42,840 nucleotides of DNA from Guillardia theta CCMP2712 (lineage: Eukaryota > Cryptophyceae > Pyrenomonadales > Geminigeraceae): the NCBI RefSeq assembly GCF_000315625.1, contig NW_005434548.1, positions 154,960 through 197,799 on the forward strand, in the 5' to 3' direction. This document shows, piece after piece, positions 8,287 to 25,052 of this stretch (position 1 is the stretch's first letter; each line of letters starts with the position of its first letter). The position numbers and the translations under genes are program-made. Below the pieces are notes generated by a model, which made no database searches, had not been told where the DNA came from, and saw only the letters and a program-made list of their open reading frames with translations.

Positions 8287-11025
8287 ATGGGAGACGAAGG
8301 AAGAACGAAAAGAGGACGAGAACAAAAGAAACAAAGCCAGGAAGCAAATACACCCAAGAAAGCAAGAAACAGTCTAGAAGATGCTGAAGAGCAAGAAACA
8401 AAGATCGACATTGACATCCAAACCCTCAATGAGCTGGTTCATGCTTCATCAGAGCAGATCAAAAAAGCTGCTGGAATGCATTGCATCATGGTCATCGGCA
8501 AGACCGGAATAGGCAAGAGTACCATCCTCACTGCCATGATCAAAGGAATGTCTTCCTTGCATGCAAAGAAAGAAAGAGGCGCTGTCCACCTCGTATCAGA
8601 GGGCGATCCCATCACTGATGACCATGGCAACGAGATCTTCGTCATCGGACATGACCGCGGAAAGTCGCAGACTGACGTGCCAGGCGTGTACAGAGACGCC
8701 AAACGGAAGGTGGCGATCTGTGACTGCCCCGGCTTCAAGGATACGCGTGGCAAGACATTCGAGATCGCCAACGCCATCAACATCAGCGGGATCATCACCG
8801 TCGCTAAGTCGGTCACCATCGTCGCCGCCTTCCCCTACGCCAGCATCGCTTCTGCTGAGGGACGCGGGGATGTGCTGAGAGAGCTGCTGCAGAGCCTGCG
8901 GTCCATCTTCTCCGTCAAGGACGAGGACCTCTCCGGCCTGGAAGCTGTCATCCCCCTCGTGCTCAAGACACCCAAGCTTGATGAGGGCGGGGACCAGGTC
9001 ACCATCGAGAACCTGCGCGAGATGTTCCTCTCCCTGCTCAGCTCCAACAGCGACGACAAGATGGCTTGCGAGACTCTCGCCAAGAACCTGGTGGCCACAA
9101 GCGCGATGCATGCCTTCAAAGAGGACACAGGGCTCACCAACGCAGACGACCTGATGGATCTCTTCCAAACGACTCGCTGTCGGGTGTACGAAGCCTTGCA
9201 CCTGGGCTTGCCTCTCACTCAATCCATCCAGTCGGATCTTCAAGAAATTTACAATGACTTGAAGGAGACAGCTAATGTGAAAATGGCTCAGGTTTCCATG
9301 GATCAGGCTGAGCCAGGAGATTTCGCAGCTGCATGTGAAGAAGAAATGAACTTCCTAAAGGTGCTCAGGAAGTACAAGGTGCCTGGAGCTGACAGAGTTC
9401 TGAACGCGATTCGAGCGACAACGTATAGAAGAAAAAAGACTGTAAAACAACAGAATACAAACAACAAAGAAAAAAAGCTTACGAGGGAGCTGGATAACGC
9501 TATCGCCAAGATTGATTCGGATGTGTGGGAGATGATCGGGCACGACTTGGACTCTGTCCAGCTTCCTGACTTCAATCACTTGGGGAAGCTCAAGATGAGC
9601 ATCAAAGACGACCCTGACATCTCTGAGTCACAACGCTCAGATCTCCTCGCCAAGATTCGAACCACCCGGCAGAAAGCGATGCAGATGTTCTTCAATGCCA
9701 TGAGTCAGAGAACTGACAGGTGTGTCCGATCCTTTCACTACAAGGTGATGGAGCAGGCCAACCCCGACGTGGACGCTATGTACAGAGACATGCTGCAGGG
9801 CCTGCAGAACGATGTCGAGCGGTGTGAGCTTGTTGAACACGATAAGAAAGACTTGCTTGAGAGGCTTGCGACGGCAAAACGAGAAGCGTTGAAACAAAGG
9901 GAAAGAATCTCGTCTGTCGATCCAAAGTGGAAGACCAAAATGAATGAAATCAGCTCAATTCTGAGCACAGCAGAGAGAAATCTAAGGTCAACGCTCGACA
10001 GAAAGATCAACAGACAAGACTTCTCGCCGCTTGACATGTCACCCCTGGACAAAGTCAGAAAGGAGATACAGTCCTCGCAAAAAACCCTCGACGAGGCCTC
10101 GCTGAGCATACTTACCAACCAAGTCGACAAGCTTCAAAGTGATCTCTCCTCCAGGCTCCAGAGCGCTAAAGAAGTCGCCCAGCTCAGCCAAGAACGTAAA
10201 GCCAACCAGCAGGCCAATCAGCTCATGCTGGAGCTGCACGAGGCGCTGCTGGATTACGATATGGCGGTAGAGAGACTGATCGCCTCGGAGCGGTTCGGCA
10301 GTCCCAACGGCTCTAAGCTGCAGCAGATCAAGACCAAGATGGAGCAGATGCAGGACAGCAGGTACGACGGTCTCATCCAGCAGGTCAACGACAAGATTCG
10401 ATCGTCTGCCGACAAGATCGGCAAGGCCAAGCTCGAGTATGACGTGCAGATCCTGACAGAGAAAGTCAACAGCCTGACCGACGAGATCAAGAACAGCTCT
10501 TACCGAGCTCACCCCCCGCCCGTGTTTCCCTTCACTCAGCAAGTCGGCGCGCTTCGTCGTGACATCGCCAGCCTCGAGAGCTCGAGCGGGAAGCAGCTGA
10601 AGCACTTGTCATCCAGACTCACTGGCGCCGTTGACCAGTGGCAACAGATGGGCAAGGAGAAGAGAGACTCAGCAGCTGTCCAGCAGAGAGAGCAGAAGGC
10701 GTACGAGGAGTATGAGAGGTTCCGCAAAGAGATCAAACGCGCCAAGGCAGCGTACAAGAAAGCGTTTTTTGACAACATGGATAGGGAGAAGTTGATGCTT
10801 CCAGATGCGACCAACTTGAATCAGCTCCTGACGACGATTGAGAGGTCAACGATCTTGCAAGGGAACGAGAAGAAACGAGAGCAGCTGGTGTCCAGCATCT
10901 CCGATACGCTTTCCCAAGCGAGCTCACAGCTAGATGACTTTAAAGCACGACATAAGGAAATGGAGATATCTCGGCGGCGAGAGGCTCAAGCTTCTGGCCA
11001 TAATCAGTCATGCGTTGTTTGTTGA
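8287..11025 (+). CDS. Long coiled-coil P-loop GTPase, copy B, with CaaX end
   Basis: About 912 residues from ATG 8287, chosen because the frame upstream (open from 8032) is low in complexity. The leader has two basic clusters (KRGREQKK and PKKAR, NLS-like). Walker A is GKTGIGKST at about 71-79; the G3 motif DCPGFKDTRG starts near 146. A long coiled-coil region follows, as in copy A. The last residues are SCVVC, a CaaX box (Cys-Val-Val-Cys) that farnesyltransferase could use, suggesting membrane anchoring as in some GBPs. Copy A lacks it. A variable segment after the G domain (nt ~9240-9480) differs wholly from copy A apart from a conserved island (residues DFAAACEEEMN and on). It diverges from the pseudocaspase gene, about 0.7 kb away. 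Function unknown; immunity- or membrane-related roles are guesses from the family. Confidence 0.85.
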   Translation: MGDEGRTKRGREQKKQSQEANTPKKARNSLEDAEEQETKIDIDIQTLNELVHASSEQIKKAAGMHCIMVIGKTGIGKSTILTAMIKGMSSLHAKKERGAVHLVSEGDPITDDHGNEIFVIGHDRGKSQTDVPGVYRDAKRKVAICDCPGFKDTRGKTFEIANAINISGIITVAKSVTIVAAFPYASIASAEGRGDVLRELLQSLRSIFSVKDEDLSGLEAVIPLVLKTPKLDEGGDQVTIENLREMFLSLLSSNSDDKMACETLAKNLVATSAMHAFKEDTGLTNADDLMDLFQTTRCRVYEALHLGLPLTQSIQSDLQEIYNDLKETANVKMAQVSMDQAEPGDFAAACEEEMNFLKVLRKYKVPGADRVLNAIRATTYRRKKTVKQQNTNNKEKKLTRELDNAIAKIDSDVWEMIGHDLDSVQLPDFNHLGKLKMSIKDDPDISESQRSDLLAKIRTTRQKAMQMFFNAMSQRTDRCVRSFHYKVMEQANPDVDAMYRDMLQGLQNDVERCELVEHDKKDLLERLATAKREALKQRERISSVDPKWKTKMNEISSILSTAERNLRSTLDRKINRQDFSPLDMSPLDKVRKEIQSSQKTLDEASLSILTNQVDKLQSDLSSRLQSAKEVAQLSQERKANQQANQLMLELHEALLDYDMAVERLIASERFGSPNGSKLQQIKTKMEQMQDSRYDGLIQQVNDKIRSSADKIGKAKLEYDVQILTEKVNSLTDEIKNSSYRAHPPPVFPFTQQVGALRRDIASLESSSGKQLKHLSSRLTGAVDQWQQMGKEKRDSAAVQQREQKAYEEYERFRKEIKRAKAAYKKAFFDNMDREKLMLPDATNLNQLLTTIERSTILQGNEKKREQLVSSISDTLSQASSQLDDFKARHKEMEISRRREAQASGHNQSCVVC
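8440..10910 (+). repeat. Right arm of inverted GTPase duplication
   Basis: Partner of 2108-4560. The separation between arms is about 3.9 kb and contains the pseudocaspase gene. Apparent identity at silent sites, seen for example at 8509-9239, indicates recent copying or gene conversion. Confidence 0.85.
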
Positions 11026-11755
11026 TTCTGTCAGTTTTATTGAATGCAGTTACCACCTCACGGTTGTACCGTGTGTGAGTTGTTACTAACCGTGTGTTGG
11101 TGTTTGGTACGCCCCCGTAGTGCTTTACTCAAAGTTAAGTTAAAAATCAGTACGAGGACAAGGTAGTAGTTAAAATGCCGGCTGAGTACGAGGACAAGGT
11201 AGTACTGAGCAGTGCCGCGCATGCAGTGCGCCGCACCGCCGCAGCCCGGAGCGCCTCTAAAACCCGAGGGCTCAGCAGTGCCAGTGCACTGCGGCAAGCT
11301 GGGCCGGCCCCGGCTACGGATTAAGGCCGCTAATCCTGGTACAAGTAACCCCGGGCGGGGCCCGGGGTGTGACTGCCTAAACTTTAAAATCACTGTCGCG
11401 GGGCCGGCCCGGTTGAAACGAAGTTTCCGATCACCGCATTGAAACGGCAGTGCCCGGCGCCGCACCCCGCTGGCCCCCGCATCTCGGTGCCACTGGGCCA
11501 GGCTGGGCTTGAGGCTCTACGAGCCCGGTCCCCGGTGACCGTGCGCGGTACCGGCGGTCCGACACCGGACCCGGCCCGGGGGGCTCCGGCCCTGCCGCCA
11601 CGCCGGGGTCACTCAGTGACCGTACACCACTGATACCGGGCGGGCACTCGCCCAGCGCCAAAAAACTAACACCCTGAGCTAATTGCTTTAGGAGGCCGAC
11701 AATCAATGCGCTCTGGCGGTATGTCATGCAGAGAGGAGAAGGGAAAGGGTGAACA
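11026..11755. other. GC-rich island with core repeat
   Basis: No gene is supported. From about 11200 to 11640 the DNA is very GC-rich and CpG-rich, unlike flanking sequence. Copy 2 of the dispersed core repeat lies at its left edge, and TGAGTACGAGGACAAGGTAG is partly repeated downstream of it. Open frames here are by-products of composition. Confidence 0.6.
11123..11161 (+). repeat. Dispersed 39-nt core repeat, copy 2
   Basis: Matches 1782-1820 (reverse) and 36526-36565 (same strand) with few differences. A partial second copy of its last part (GAGTACGAGGACAAGGTAGT) follows at about 11182-11203. Confidence 0.75.
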
Positions 11756-11870
11756 GATCTGTGAAGGGAGAGGAGAGGAGAGAGGAGAGAGGAGAAGAGA
11801 GGAGAGAGGAGAGGAGAGAGGAGAGGAGAGGAGAGGAGAGGAGAGAGAGGAGGGAGCAGAAGGCTTTTTA
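11756..11870. repeat. GA-rich (GAGAGGAGAG)n tract
   Basis: A purine tract of imperfect GAGAGGAGAG units sits about 50 nt before the start of the synthetase gene. It may be part of its promoter, but that is only positional. Confidence 0.85.
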
Positions 11871-11917
11871 TTGAGCCGGAGCAATCCATAACTTGATTAT
11901 CAGTTGCGCTTTGCCTG

Positions 11918-19163
<7,246 letters not shown>

Positions 19164-19534
19164 ATCAAGTTGTCTTTCAAGTAGATTGGGCTATCCGAGT
19201 GACGCAACTCGTTGAGTAAGCTCACTGAGCTCTGCCCGGGCCCCAGGCCGGCGCTGTGCCCCGGCCCCGGCCCGTAATACACACGGCTGAGTCCACCAGA
19301 GAGTCCACAGTCTGGTCCACAGCTGGGTCCGGGAGCGGGTCCCGATCGGATGCGCAGGGCGAGTCGATGCGTCCCGCGATGCGTCGGAAGTTCGGAATGA
19401 GCGGGGATGCGGGGAGCAGTTGGGATGGCGAGGGACTCGGGGAGGGATGGGTGAGTGAAGGAGGGGGGAAGAGGACGAGAAGAGCATGACGGGACAGCCA
19501 TCACCATGAGAGCTATGCGTCATGCTCCTTCCAC
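19164..19534. promoter_or_regulatory. Intergenic region with small GC-rich island
   Basis: Lies between the synthetase stop and the LysM gene. About 19225-19350 is GC-rich, in the style of the islands at 11.2-11.6 and 35.7-36.5 kb. It presumably holds the 3' end of one gene and the promoter of the next. No motif is recognised. Confidence 0.4.
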
Positions 19535-21785
19535 ATGAACCGCCAAGCTCGCAGGCAAGGGGTGACAGGAGCGAGCGTCATCCTGGCTCTGCATGGACAA
19601 TGCGGGCGATCGTGGATGCTGCGGATCTTCTTCGCCATTACAGTCCTGCAGCTTCTGGTCGTTATCCGATGGGGTCAAGACGAGATGAGGAGGGAGCAGG
19701 AGGCCATTCAGGTTGATCTCCTCGCAAGACCTGTCAGCCCTTGACCTCTTCATCGCAGGCGATTGGACGAACCATCGTCGACGAGAGGAGCCTCGTCAAG
19801 AGAGCGCAAGGTTTGCTGCTTGTCCTGCCTTAGTCCTGGCTTACTCCACTTACCTGACGCAGAAGCATCGGAGAAGTTGAAACAGCAGCGACTTGCTCGT
19901 TTAATCGATCCCTTTCAGTCCCCTCTTCCTTCCAGTTCGCACGAAGCAGCATCAGCTCTGTTCTCTGTGCTGCGAAAGTGGTGGCAAGGAGCGGCGATGG
20001 ATCCTTCTATGGTCGAGGACTCTGACAGCTGCCTCGCTCGTTCCTCGCAGCAGGATCTTCTGCTTGCCGTCTCCTCCACTGCTGTCACCGTGGAGGGTCC
20101 GGACTATGGTGGTGGTATCGTAACGTGGAAGTTTCCCGAAGAGGCGGAGGACGAGGAGGAGGCGATTTACTGCGTGTTTGGGCGCATCAAGAGGCCTGCT
20201 AGAGTTGATGTGGCAGGAGGGAATAAGGTTGTCTCCTGTCAGGCGCCTCCGCACGTGCACTACTTGCAGCAAGCAGAGTCCCTTCGTTCTGTAGCAGCGA
20301 CGTACGGTATGACGATCGATGACATCCTGCGGCTCAATGTCAACATTGGGGATCCAAACAAAGTCTTCCTCGGACAGAAGATTGCGCTGTCGGAGGAGCA
20401 GACCCCCATGTTCCTCGCACACCCTCGCCTCTCTGCGTCCAGCCGTCACTACTACAGGTACATAAGCGTGGAGCTTGAGAGCATACGACCCCACAGCAGC
20501 CTCCTCAGAGGAGGAGAGACGCTCACCCTACGAGGCTCCGGGTTTGTCAGCTCCACGGAGCCTTGCAGGTCCGTCTGCAGGGTCGGGAACTTGAGGATCG
20601 TAGCGAATGTTGTATCATCTTCGGAGATGACATGTGTTGTACCATCTCGTTGGCGAGTCAACACCGTTGAGTCCTCCGGTCGCTCTTCAGAAGGCACTGG
20701 AGACAGCTGCTTGGGAGAAGTTTCCTGCGGGCAGGCAGCAGTGGAGGAAATGAGCTCCAGCTCTTGATGCGCTTCACCTGAAGCACCTGCAGGTGTCCAT
20801 GAACGGGAAAGACTTCACGAGAAGCGGCCTCTTCCTCACTTACTCTCGTGCGCCAATCTGCCTTCTCCCTATGCTGGAGAAGGGGCAGCTCTTGAAAAGA
20901 TATCGCTTGCTCAAATCCCATGTTGTCTTGCCTGTGTGGTCAAGCGAACATGGAGAAGAGACGGAGAGCATTCTCCGCTTAGTCAAGGTGAAGTTGAGAT
21001 GAAAGAAGTTTGCGATGATCGGGAGACGCAGAGGTGGAAGAGCGTCAAAGGCGTCGCAGGCGTTTCGCTCGTTACGTCGCTTCCTCTCCCTCTTGGCCTT
21101 GAAGGTACCTTGGGCTTTTGAGCTCACTGACTTAGCCTGATGTGTCTCCGTTAATCCAGGTGTAAACGTGATTCAACAGGATTCAAGCTCGTGGGTAAAA
21201 TCGGCAACCAGGACTCTGAGCGTCGGGGAAGAAACGGCGTTGCTACGAATGCTCTTGTGCCTTGGGCTGGAGCACATGAAAGGAGAGGAGGAGATCGATT
21301 ATCTGACTGTTGCTAGTCCGTACGCGCTCGTTCGCAATGACCTTTCCATCGCCCTGTCGAGCCTTGAAGCTGAAGCAGGTACCAGCAGGAATGAGTCATG
21401 ACCTGTGCGTTTTGATGTTTCAATGTTCCAGCGGGAAAGTTCAGCCTAATAGGAAGCGCAAGCTTTGTGCCTCTTCATCTGGAGGCGGGTGGAGCAAACG
21501 GAGGGGAAGATGCGAGTGTGAGCATTCGAGGATTTGCTTGCGGCATGTGCGTGACTGGAGCTGCTTCAACAGTCGATCAAACTACCTGCATCTTCCCAGA
21601 GCGTCGCCTTCGTTTCCTTTCCCATGTCTGCCGTCAGGTCAATCTGCAAGTCTCAGGACTCGTTGACGAGGTGCGAGTATGTGTGCATGGACCCTCGGGT
21701 TGACATCTCGCAGCCCTCTCAACCTCTTGCGAAACAACAGGACGAGGCTGGTCGATGCCTCATCCGCCGTCACAGCACAAGTTGA
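19535..21785 (+). CDS. Membrane-anchored LysM and IPT/TIG domain protein
   Basis: Eight exons join in phase to about 627 residues: 19535-19711, 19759-19810, 19863-20719, 20793-20987, 21032-21104, 21160-21378, 21432-21670 and 21714-21785. Near the N-terminus is one hydrophobic segment (LRIFFAITVLQLLVVI, ~29-44), a likely signal anchor. A LysM domain lies at ~208-253 (VHYLQQAESLRSVAATYG, then LRLNVN and LGQKIAL); LysM domains bind N-acetylglucosamine polymers such as chitin or peptidoglycan. An IPT/TIG-like beta-sandwich follows (GGETLTLRGSGF, then VSMNGKDFT). The C-terminal ~230 residues, with several Cys, are not recognised. The donor of intron 3 (20720) is the least certain join; GT at 20741 is an alternative that also keeps frame. 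The last exon is chosen by phase and intron length. Converges on the pentapeptide gene. Confidence 0.75.
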
Positions 21786-22018
21786 GAATGGACGAGGAGG
21801 TTTTCTTGGTATGTGGAAGTCGAGCAGTGGCAAGAGACCAGGCGAGGAGAGGGATCGCACAGCTCGCGCGTCAGGGGATTTAGAGGCTCCTGGTCCCAAT
21901 TTGTTCGATTACGCCAACTGGGCTCTTCGAATTTGTTAACCCTGATACGCCGAACTGGTGTGAATGGAGAAACAACATATCTTGGTCGCCTACTCCTTCC
22001 AATACCTTCAGCCTGCTT

Positions 22019-23087
22019 CTATGGGCAACCCAGGCTCTCTCGCGTGTCTGCTTTGGTGACGGGGTTTGTTCCGGTGGCGTCGCTCCTCTTGCAGAGCTTC
22101 GCCTGACAGAGCGAGTGAGGAAGGCAAGAAAGGCACAACGTGTCGTCACCAAGATGTCCGGGCGGACAAGAGCGTCGGTAAAGTCGGCCCCGGAGATGTC
22201 TTTGACCTTGTCAAGTCCCAGGTTCGTGTACGAGTTGCTCAAGATCTGGCAGGATGTGAGCGCAACAAGGCGAATCGCGACATCTCAACCGCATTTTTGA
22301 GCACAACGCCGTCTAGCTTCGCGTCTTCTAGAGAGGCAGTGGACAAGTCAGCTCCTGTGAAATCTGCTCCCGTTAAATCGGCCTTGAAGAACCGAGTTCC
22401 TCGCAGCTTCGTTCCGACAAACTTCGCCTCTTTGGCAGCGCATCCACTGAAGTCTTTCTTAGAGAAATCCTTTCCGCTCAGGTCCTGTCCTTGCACGTCT
22501 ACAAAGTCCGCAACCCCTCCAGAGACTGCGTTCACATGCGAAGGTGAGAGCAGAAGAGGAACCACAAGTAGAATCCCCAGCAGACCAGCAGCAACCCTTC
22601 TTTCATGCGCCCGCACCTGATCTTTCCCTCAGTCCTTTAAGAAGAGCACACCACAAACCATCACAAAGATAATTTCATCAACGCCTGCATCAAGATCGTT
22701 CGATTCAAGACCATGTAAGTAACAAGATAGGGCAGTCTACATGACACAGTTTCAACTTTCAGCAGTAAACTGCCGACACAAACTGGTTTAGAGAACCACA
22801 AAACAATAATCAGGTGAAAACATGAGGCAATAGAGGGCGAACCCAAATTTGATAATGCATGTCAAATTTCAGAACCCCAGCAGGACAATCCGCATTACCT
22901 CAACGGCAGAAGGTCGCCAGGCAGCTGCAGTTCTCAGCCTGTCGGTCTCATGCATGGAGAGGGAGATTGGGGAGAGAGTAGCCGGCCTCATGCCGTCTAC
23001 GGCTTTCAGTCTCAACCGCTCGAGGCTCATTGATCCGCCCACTGCTGCCCTGCATGGCGAGACAAAACCGCTGGTGCATCCAGCCAT
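22019..23087 (-). CDS. Thylakoid-lumen pentapeptide repeat protein (TL15/TL17-like)
   Basis: Four exons, 23087-22899, 22616-22290, 22245-22150 and 22102-22019, join in phase to 231 residues. Residues 1-63 look like a plastid leader (GFVSP, then Ser/Arg-rich). Residues ~69-93 form a lumen-transfer segment: twin Arg (ERR), a hydrophobic core (VAAGLLGILLVVPLLL) and a cleavage site after VNA, indicating the thylakoid Tat route. The mature part has pentapeptide repeats of A(D/N)Lxx type (QDLSGKDFSKKDFSG, KADLTGADFTGADLSTASLE). The C-terminus (AKLCKRSD to TRESLGC) has two Cys that may form a disulfide, as in lumenal pentapeptide proteins. No strong ER signal peptide precedes the leader; a further upstream exon may encode it if the plastid is secondary. 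Role in the lumen unknown. Confidence 0.85.
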
Positions 23088-24253
23088 GTTCAAGTTGCGC
23101 CTTCCACCCTACCCCTCCCTCAGGTTCCACCCTACCCCTCCCTGTATGACGTTGTCCATGGACCAAGCACCACCCCTTCCAAAGACCGTTCCAAAGACCG
23201 TTCTAATGATTAGTCTCCGGCTGTGAGTCAATTTGTGCCACACCAATTGTTCCACCGATGCATTCAGTTTTAAAAGCATGCAATCTAATCCGGACAGAAG
23301 ATCGAATGCGTATGCAAAGGGCCTGCTGCACCCGTGTGAGGTTCCAGCATCAGGTTTATTGCATGATTCTCTCATGTAGTATGCCTGATGCTGTCATGTA
23401 GAACATCAACAACATCAAACGGTAAATTATGCAGACTCGCCTTTTATTGCATGAACAAACCTCCTCACTTCAAGCGGATGCCCGCGATGTTCAGGCTTCC
23501 ATTCAGGATTAGCGGCTCCAATACACATTTTCCAAAGAGCAATTCACTGGAATCTGCATAGCTTGATGCACTGATTCTCAGAAAGCAGCAGCGTTTGCCC
23601 GTTGGAATTTCCGCTTTACCTCTGCTTATTTCGTAACATACCAAAGTATGTTACTGTGAAAAGGTGCTGTATGTAACCATGTGTTCAAGTAAATGATGTC
23701 ATTCAGAATATCAGAGTTATTGTCCTCATTGAGCACACAACAGGGATGCATCAGTCATCATCAAAAAATTGCTGTTTCAGTGATGTTCAACGAGCGACAC
23801 GACCCAATAATAAAGAGTCAGGGTACGCTCATGGCGCGACGTGCATGCTTGAACGAAGTCTATTCTGGCAGGATGAGCCTGTTGACGTCAAGTTGTCAGT
23901 CAGATGGAGAGGCCAAGGTACCCGGCATGGAGGTCAGACGAGCATGCTCGCGCCACGTGAACGCGATGTGGAACGCCCTGCCTGGTTCATCTCTTCTCGC
24001 CGGCAAGCATGCTATATCAAGTCGTGTTCGCAGGTGCGTGGCAAAAGGCCTAATGGGAGCCTATGATTTGTTTCTTGTGCATCGGTATTGTTCTTGTTGA
24101 TCATAGCAAAGCATGGTTCAGGTCTGCATCTAAGTTCTGATTGCAAGCGGTTGTGTGGCCCTTGTACATGTTGCTGGCAGATTCATTTCTCACGTGGCGC
24201 AATGGTGATTCGTGGCGGTGGAATACGACATGCGAACCAGACCCTGCCGATAG
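23088..24253. other. Intergenic, no supported gene
   Basis: Promoter side of the pentapeptide gene. Contains a short direct duplication near 23102-23145 (two copies of a 20-odd-nt block ending in CCACCCTACCCCTCCCT) and a doubled CCAAAGACCGTT at about 23178-23201. Open frames at 23.7-24.1 kb overlap on one strand but show no family features. Confidence 0.5.
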
Positions 24254-24528
24254 GTGAAGATCTCCATGACCGTATACAGAGGAGGTAGACGAATGAAGAG
24301 AGAACGGGAGAAGGTAGAGAAGAGGAGAGTGATAGAAGAACGAGGGATCAGGAACGTTGGGGCAGAACACAAAGAATTGAAGAAGCAGGTATTGCAACTT
24401 CGTGACAAGGGGGTAACCAGAAGTTCATCAAGAAAACAATGCAGGAAATAAAGTACCTTCGAAAAAAAGAGGAGCTACTTCGAGCAGAAAAGCAGGACTC
24501 GGTGACGCGCGAACTTTGAAGGCCGTCC
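24254..24528 (+). pseudogene. Possible coiled-coil fragment, frame-broken
   Basis: The frame 24254-24451 encodes charged helical sequence (MKREREKVEKRRVIEERG, KELKKQVLQLRDK). Just after the Lys of LRDK the coiled-coil character continues in another frame (FIKKTMQEIKYLRKKEELL) to a stop near 24527. The gap is too short for an intron, so this is a decayed gene, a sequencing error or chance. Confidence 0.3.
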
Positions 24529-24678
24529 TTCCCTTCACTGGAGGTACATACGGATGGTCCGTCTGCGTCACAGTCGTTACCCAAACTCACGATCCCACTG
24601 CAAATATTATATTCAGTAGTGTCACACCTAGAGGCTCGAACCTTGAGGAATAGCACCAGAGCAATCACTGCTGCATTC

Positions 24679-24942
24679 ACTAGAGCACAACGAGCACCAC
24701 AGACTACTGCTGTCGGCTAGAGCACAACGAGCATCACAGACTACTGCTGTCGGCTAGAGCACAACGAGCACCACAGACTACTGCTGTCGGCTAGAGCACA
24801 ACGAGCACCACAGACTACTGCTGTCGGCTAGAGCACAACGAGCATCACAGACTACTGCTGTCGGCTAGAGCACAACGAGCACCACAGACTACTGCTGTCG
24901 GCTAGAGCACAACGAGCACCACAGACTACTGCTGTCGGCTAG
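24679..24942. repeat. 37-bp tandem repeat, about 7 copies
   Basis: The unit starts GCTAGAGCACAACGAGCACC and ends GACTACTGCTGTCG. A single C/T variant (GAGCACCAC versus GAGCATCAC) appears in copies 2 and 5, giving a pattern C-T-C-C-T-C-C that suggests three-unit (111-bp) amplification. Confidence 0.95.
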
Positions 24943-25052
24943 GACTTGAAAGATGTTGCCCTACTCGTGCGCGGCACGGTGTGTCAGCCTGTGCCACAAT
25001 CCTCGAGACATGGAGGACTCGGATGATCAGAGGTTCGCTGCAGGGACCACTG

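Noticed and set aside
2078-11025. Composite transposon formed by inverted GTPase arms
   Set aside because: The arms are whole genes with homology limited to coding parts; no transposase, terminal repeats or target-site duplication is visible.
11058-11890. Open frames in the GC-rich island (and similarly at 36084-36541)
   Set aside because: GC-rich DNA has few stops; no domain, start context or splice support.
21880-22242. Plus-strand continuation of the LysM gene through 22.1-22.3 kb
   Set aside because: This DNA holds exons 3 and 4 of the minus-strand pentapeptide gene, which have clear family similarity and consistent splice phase.
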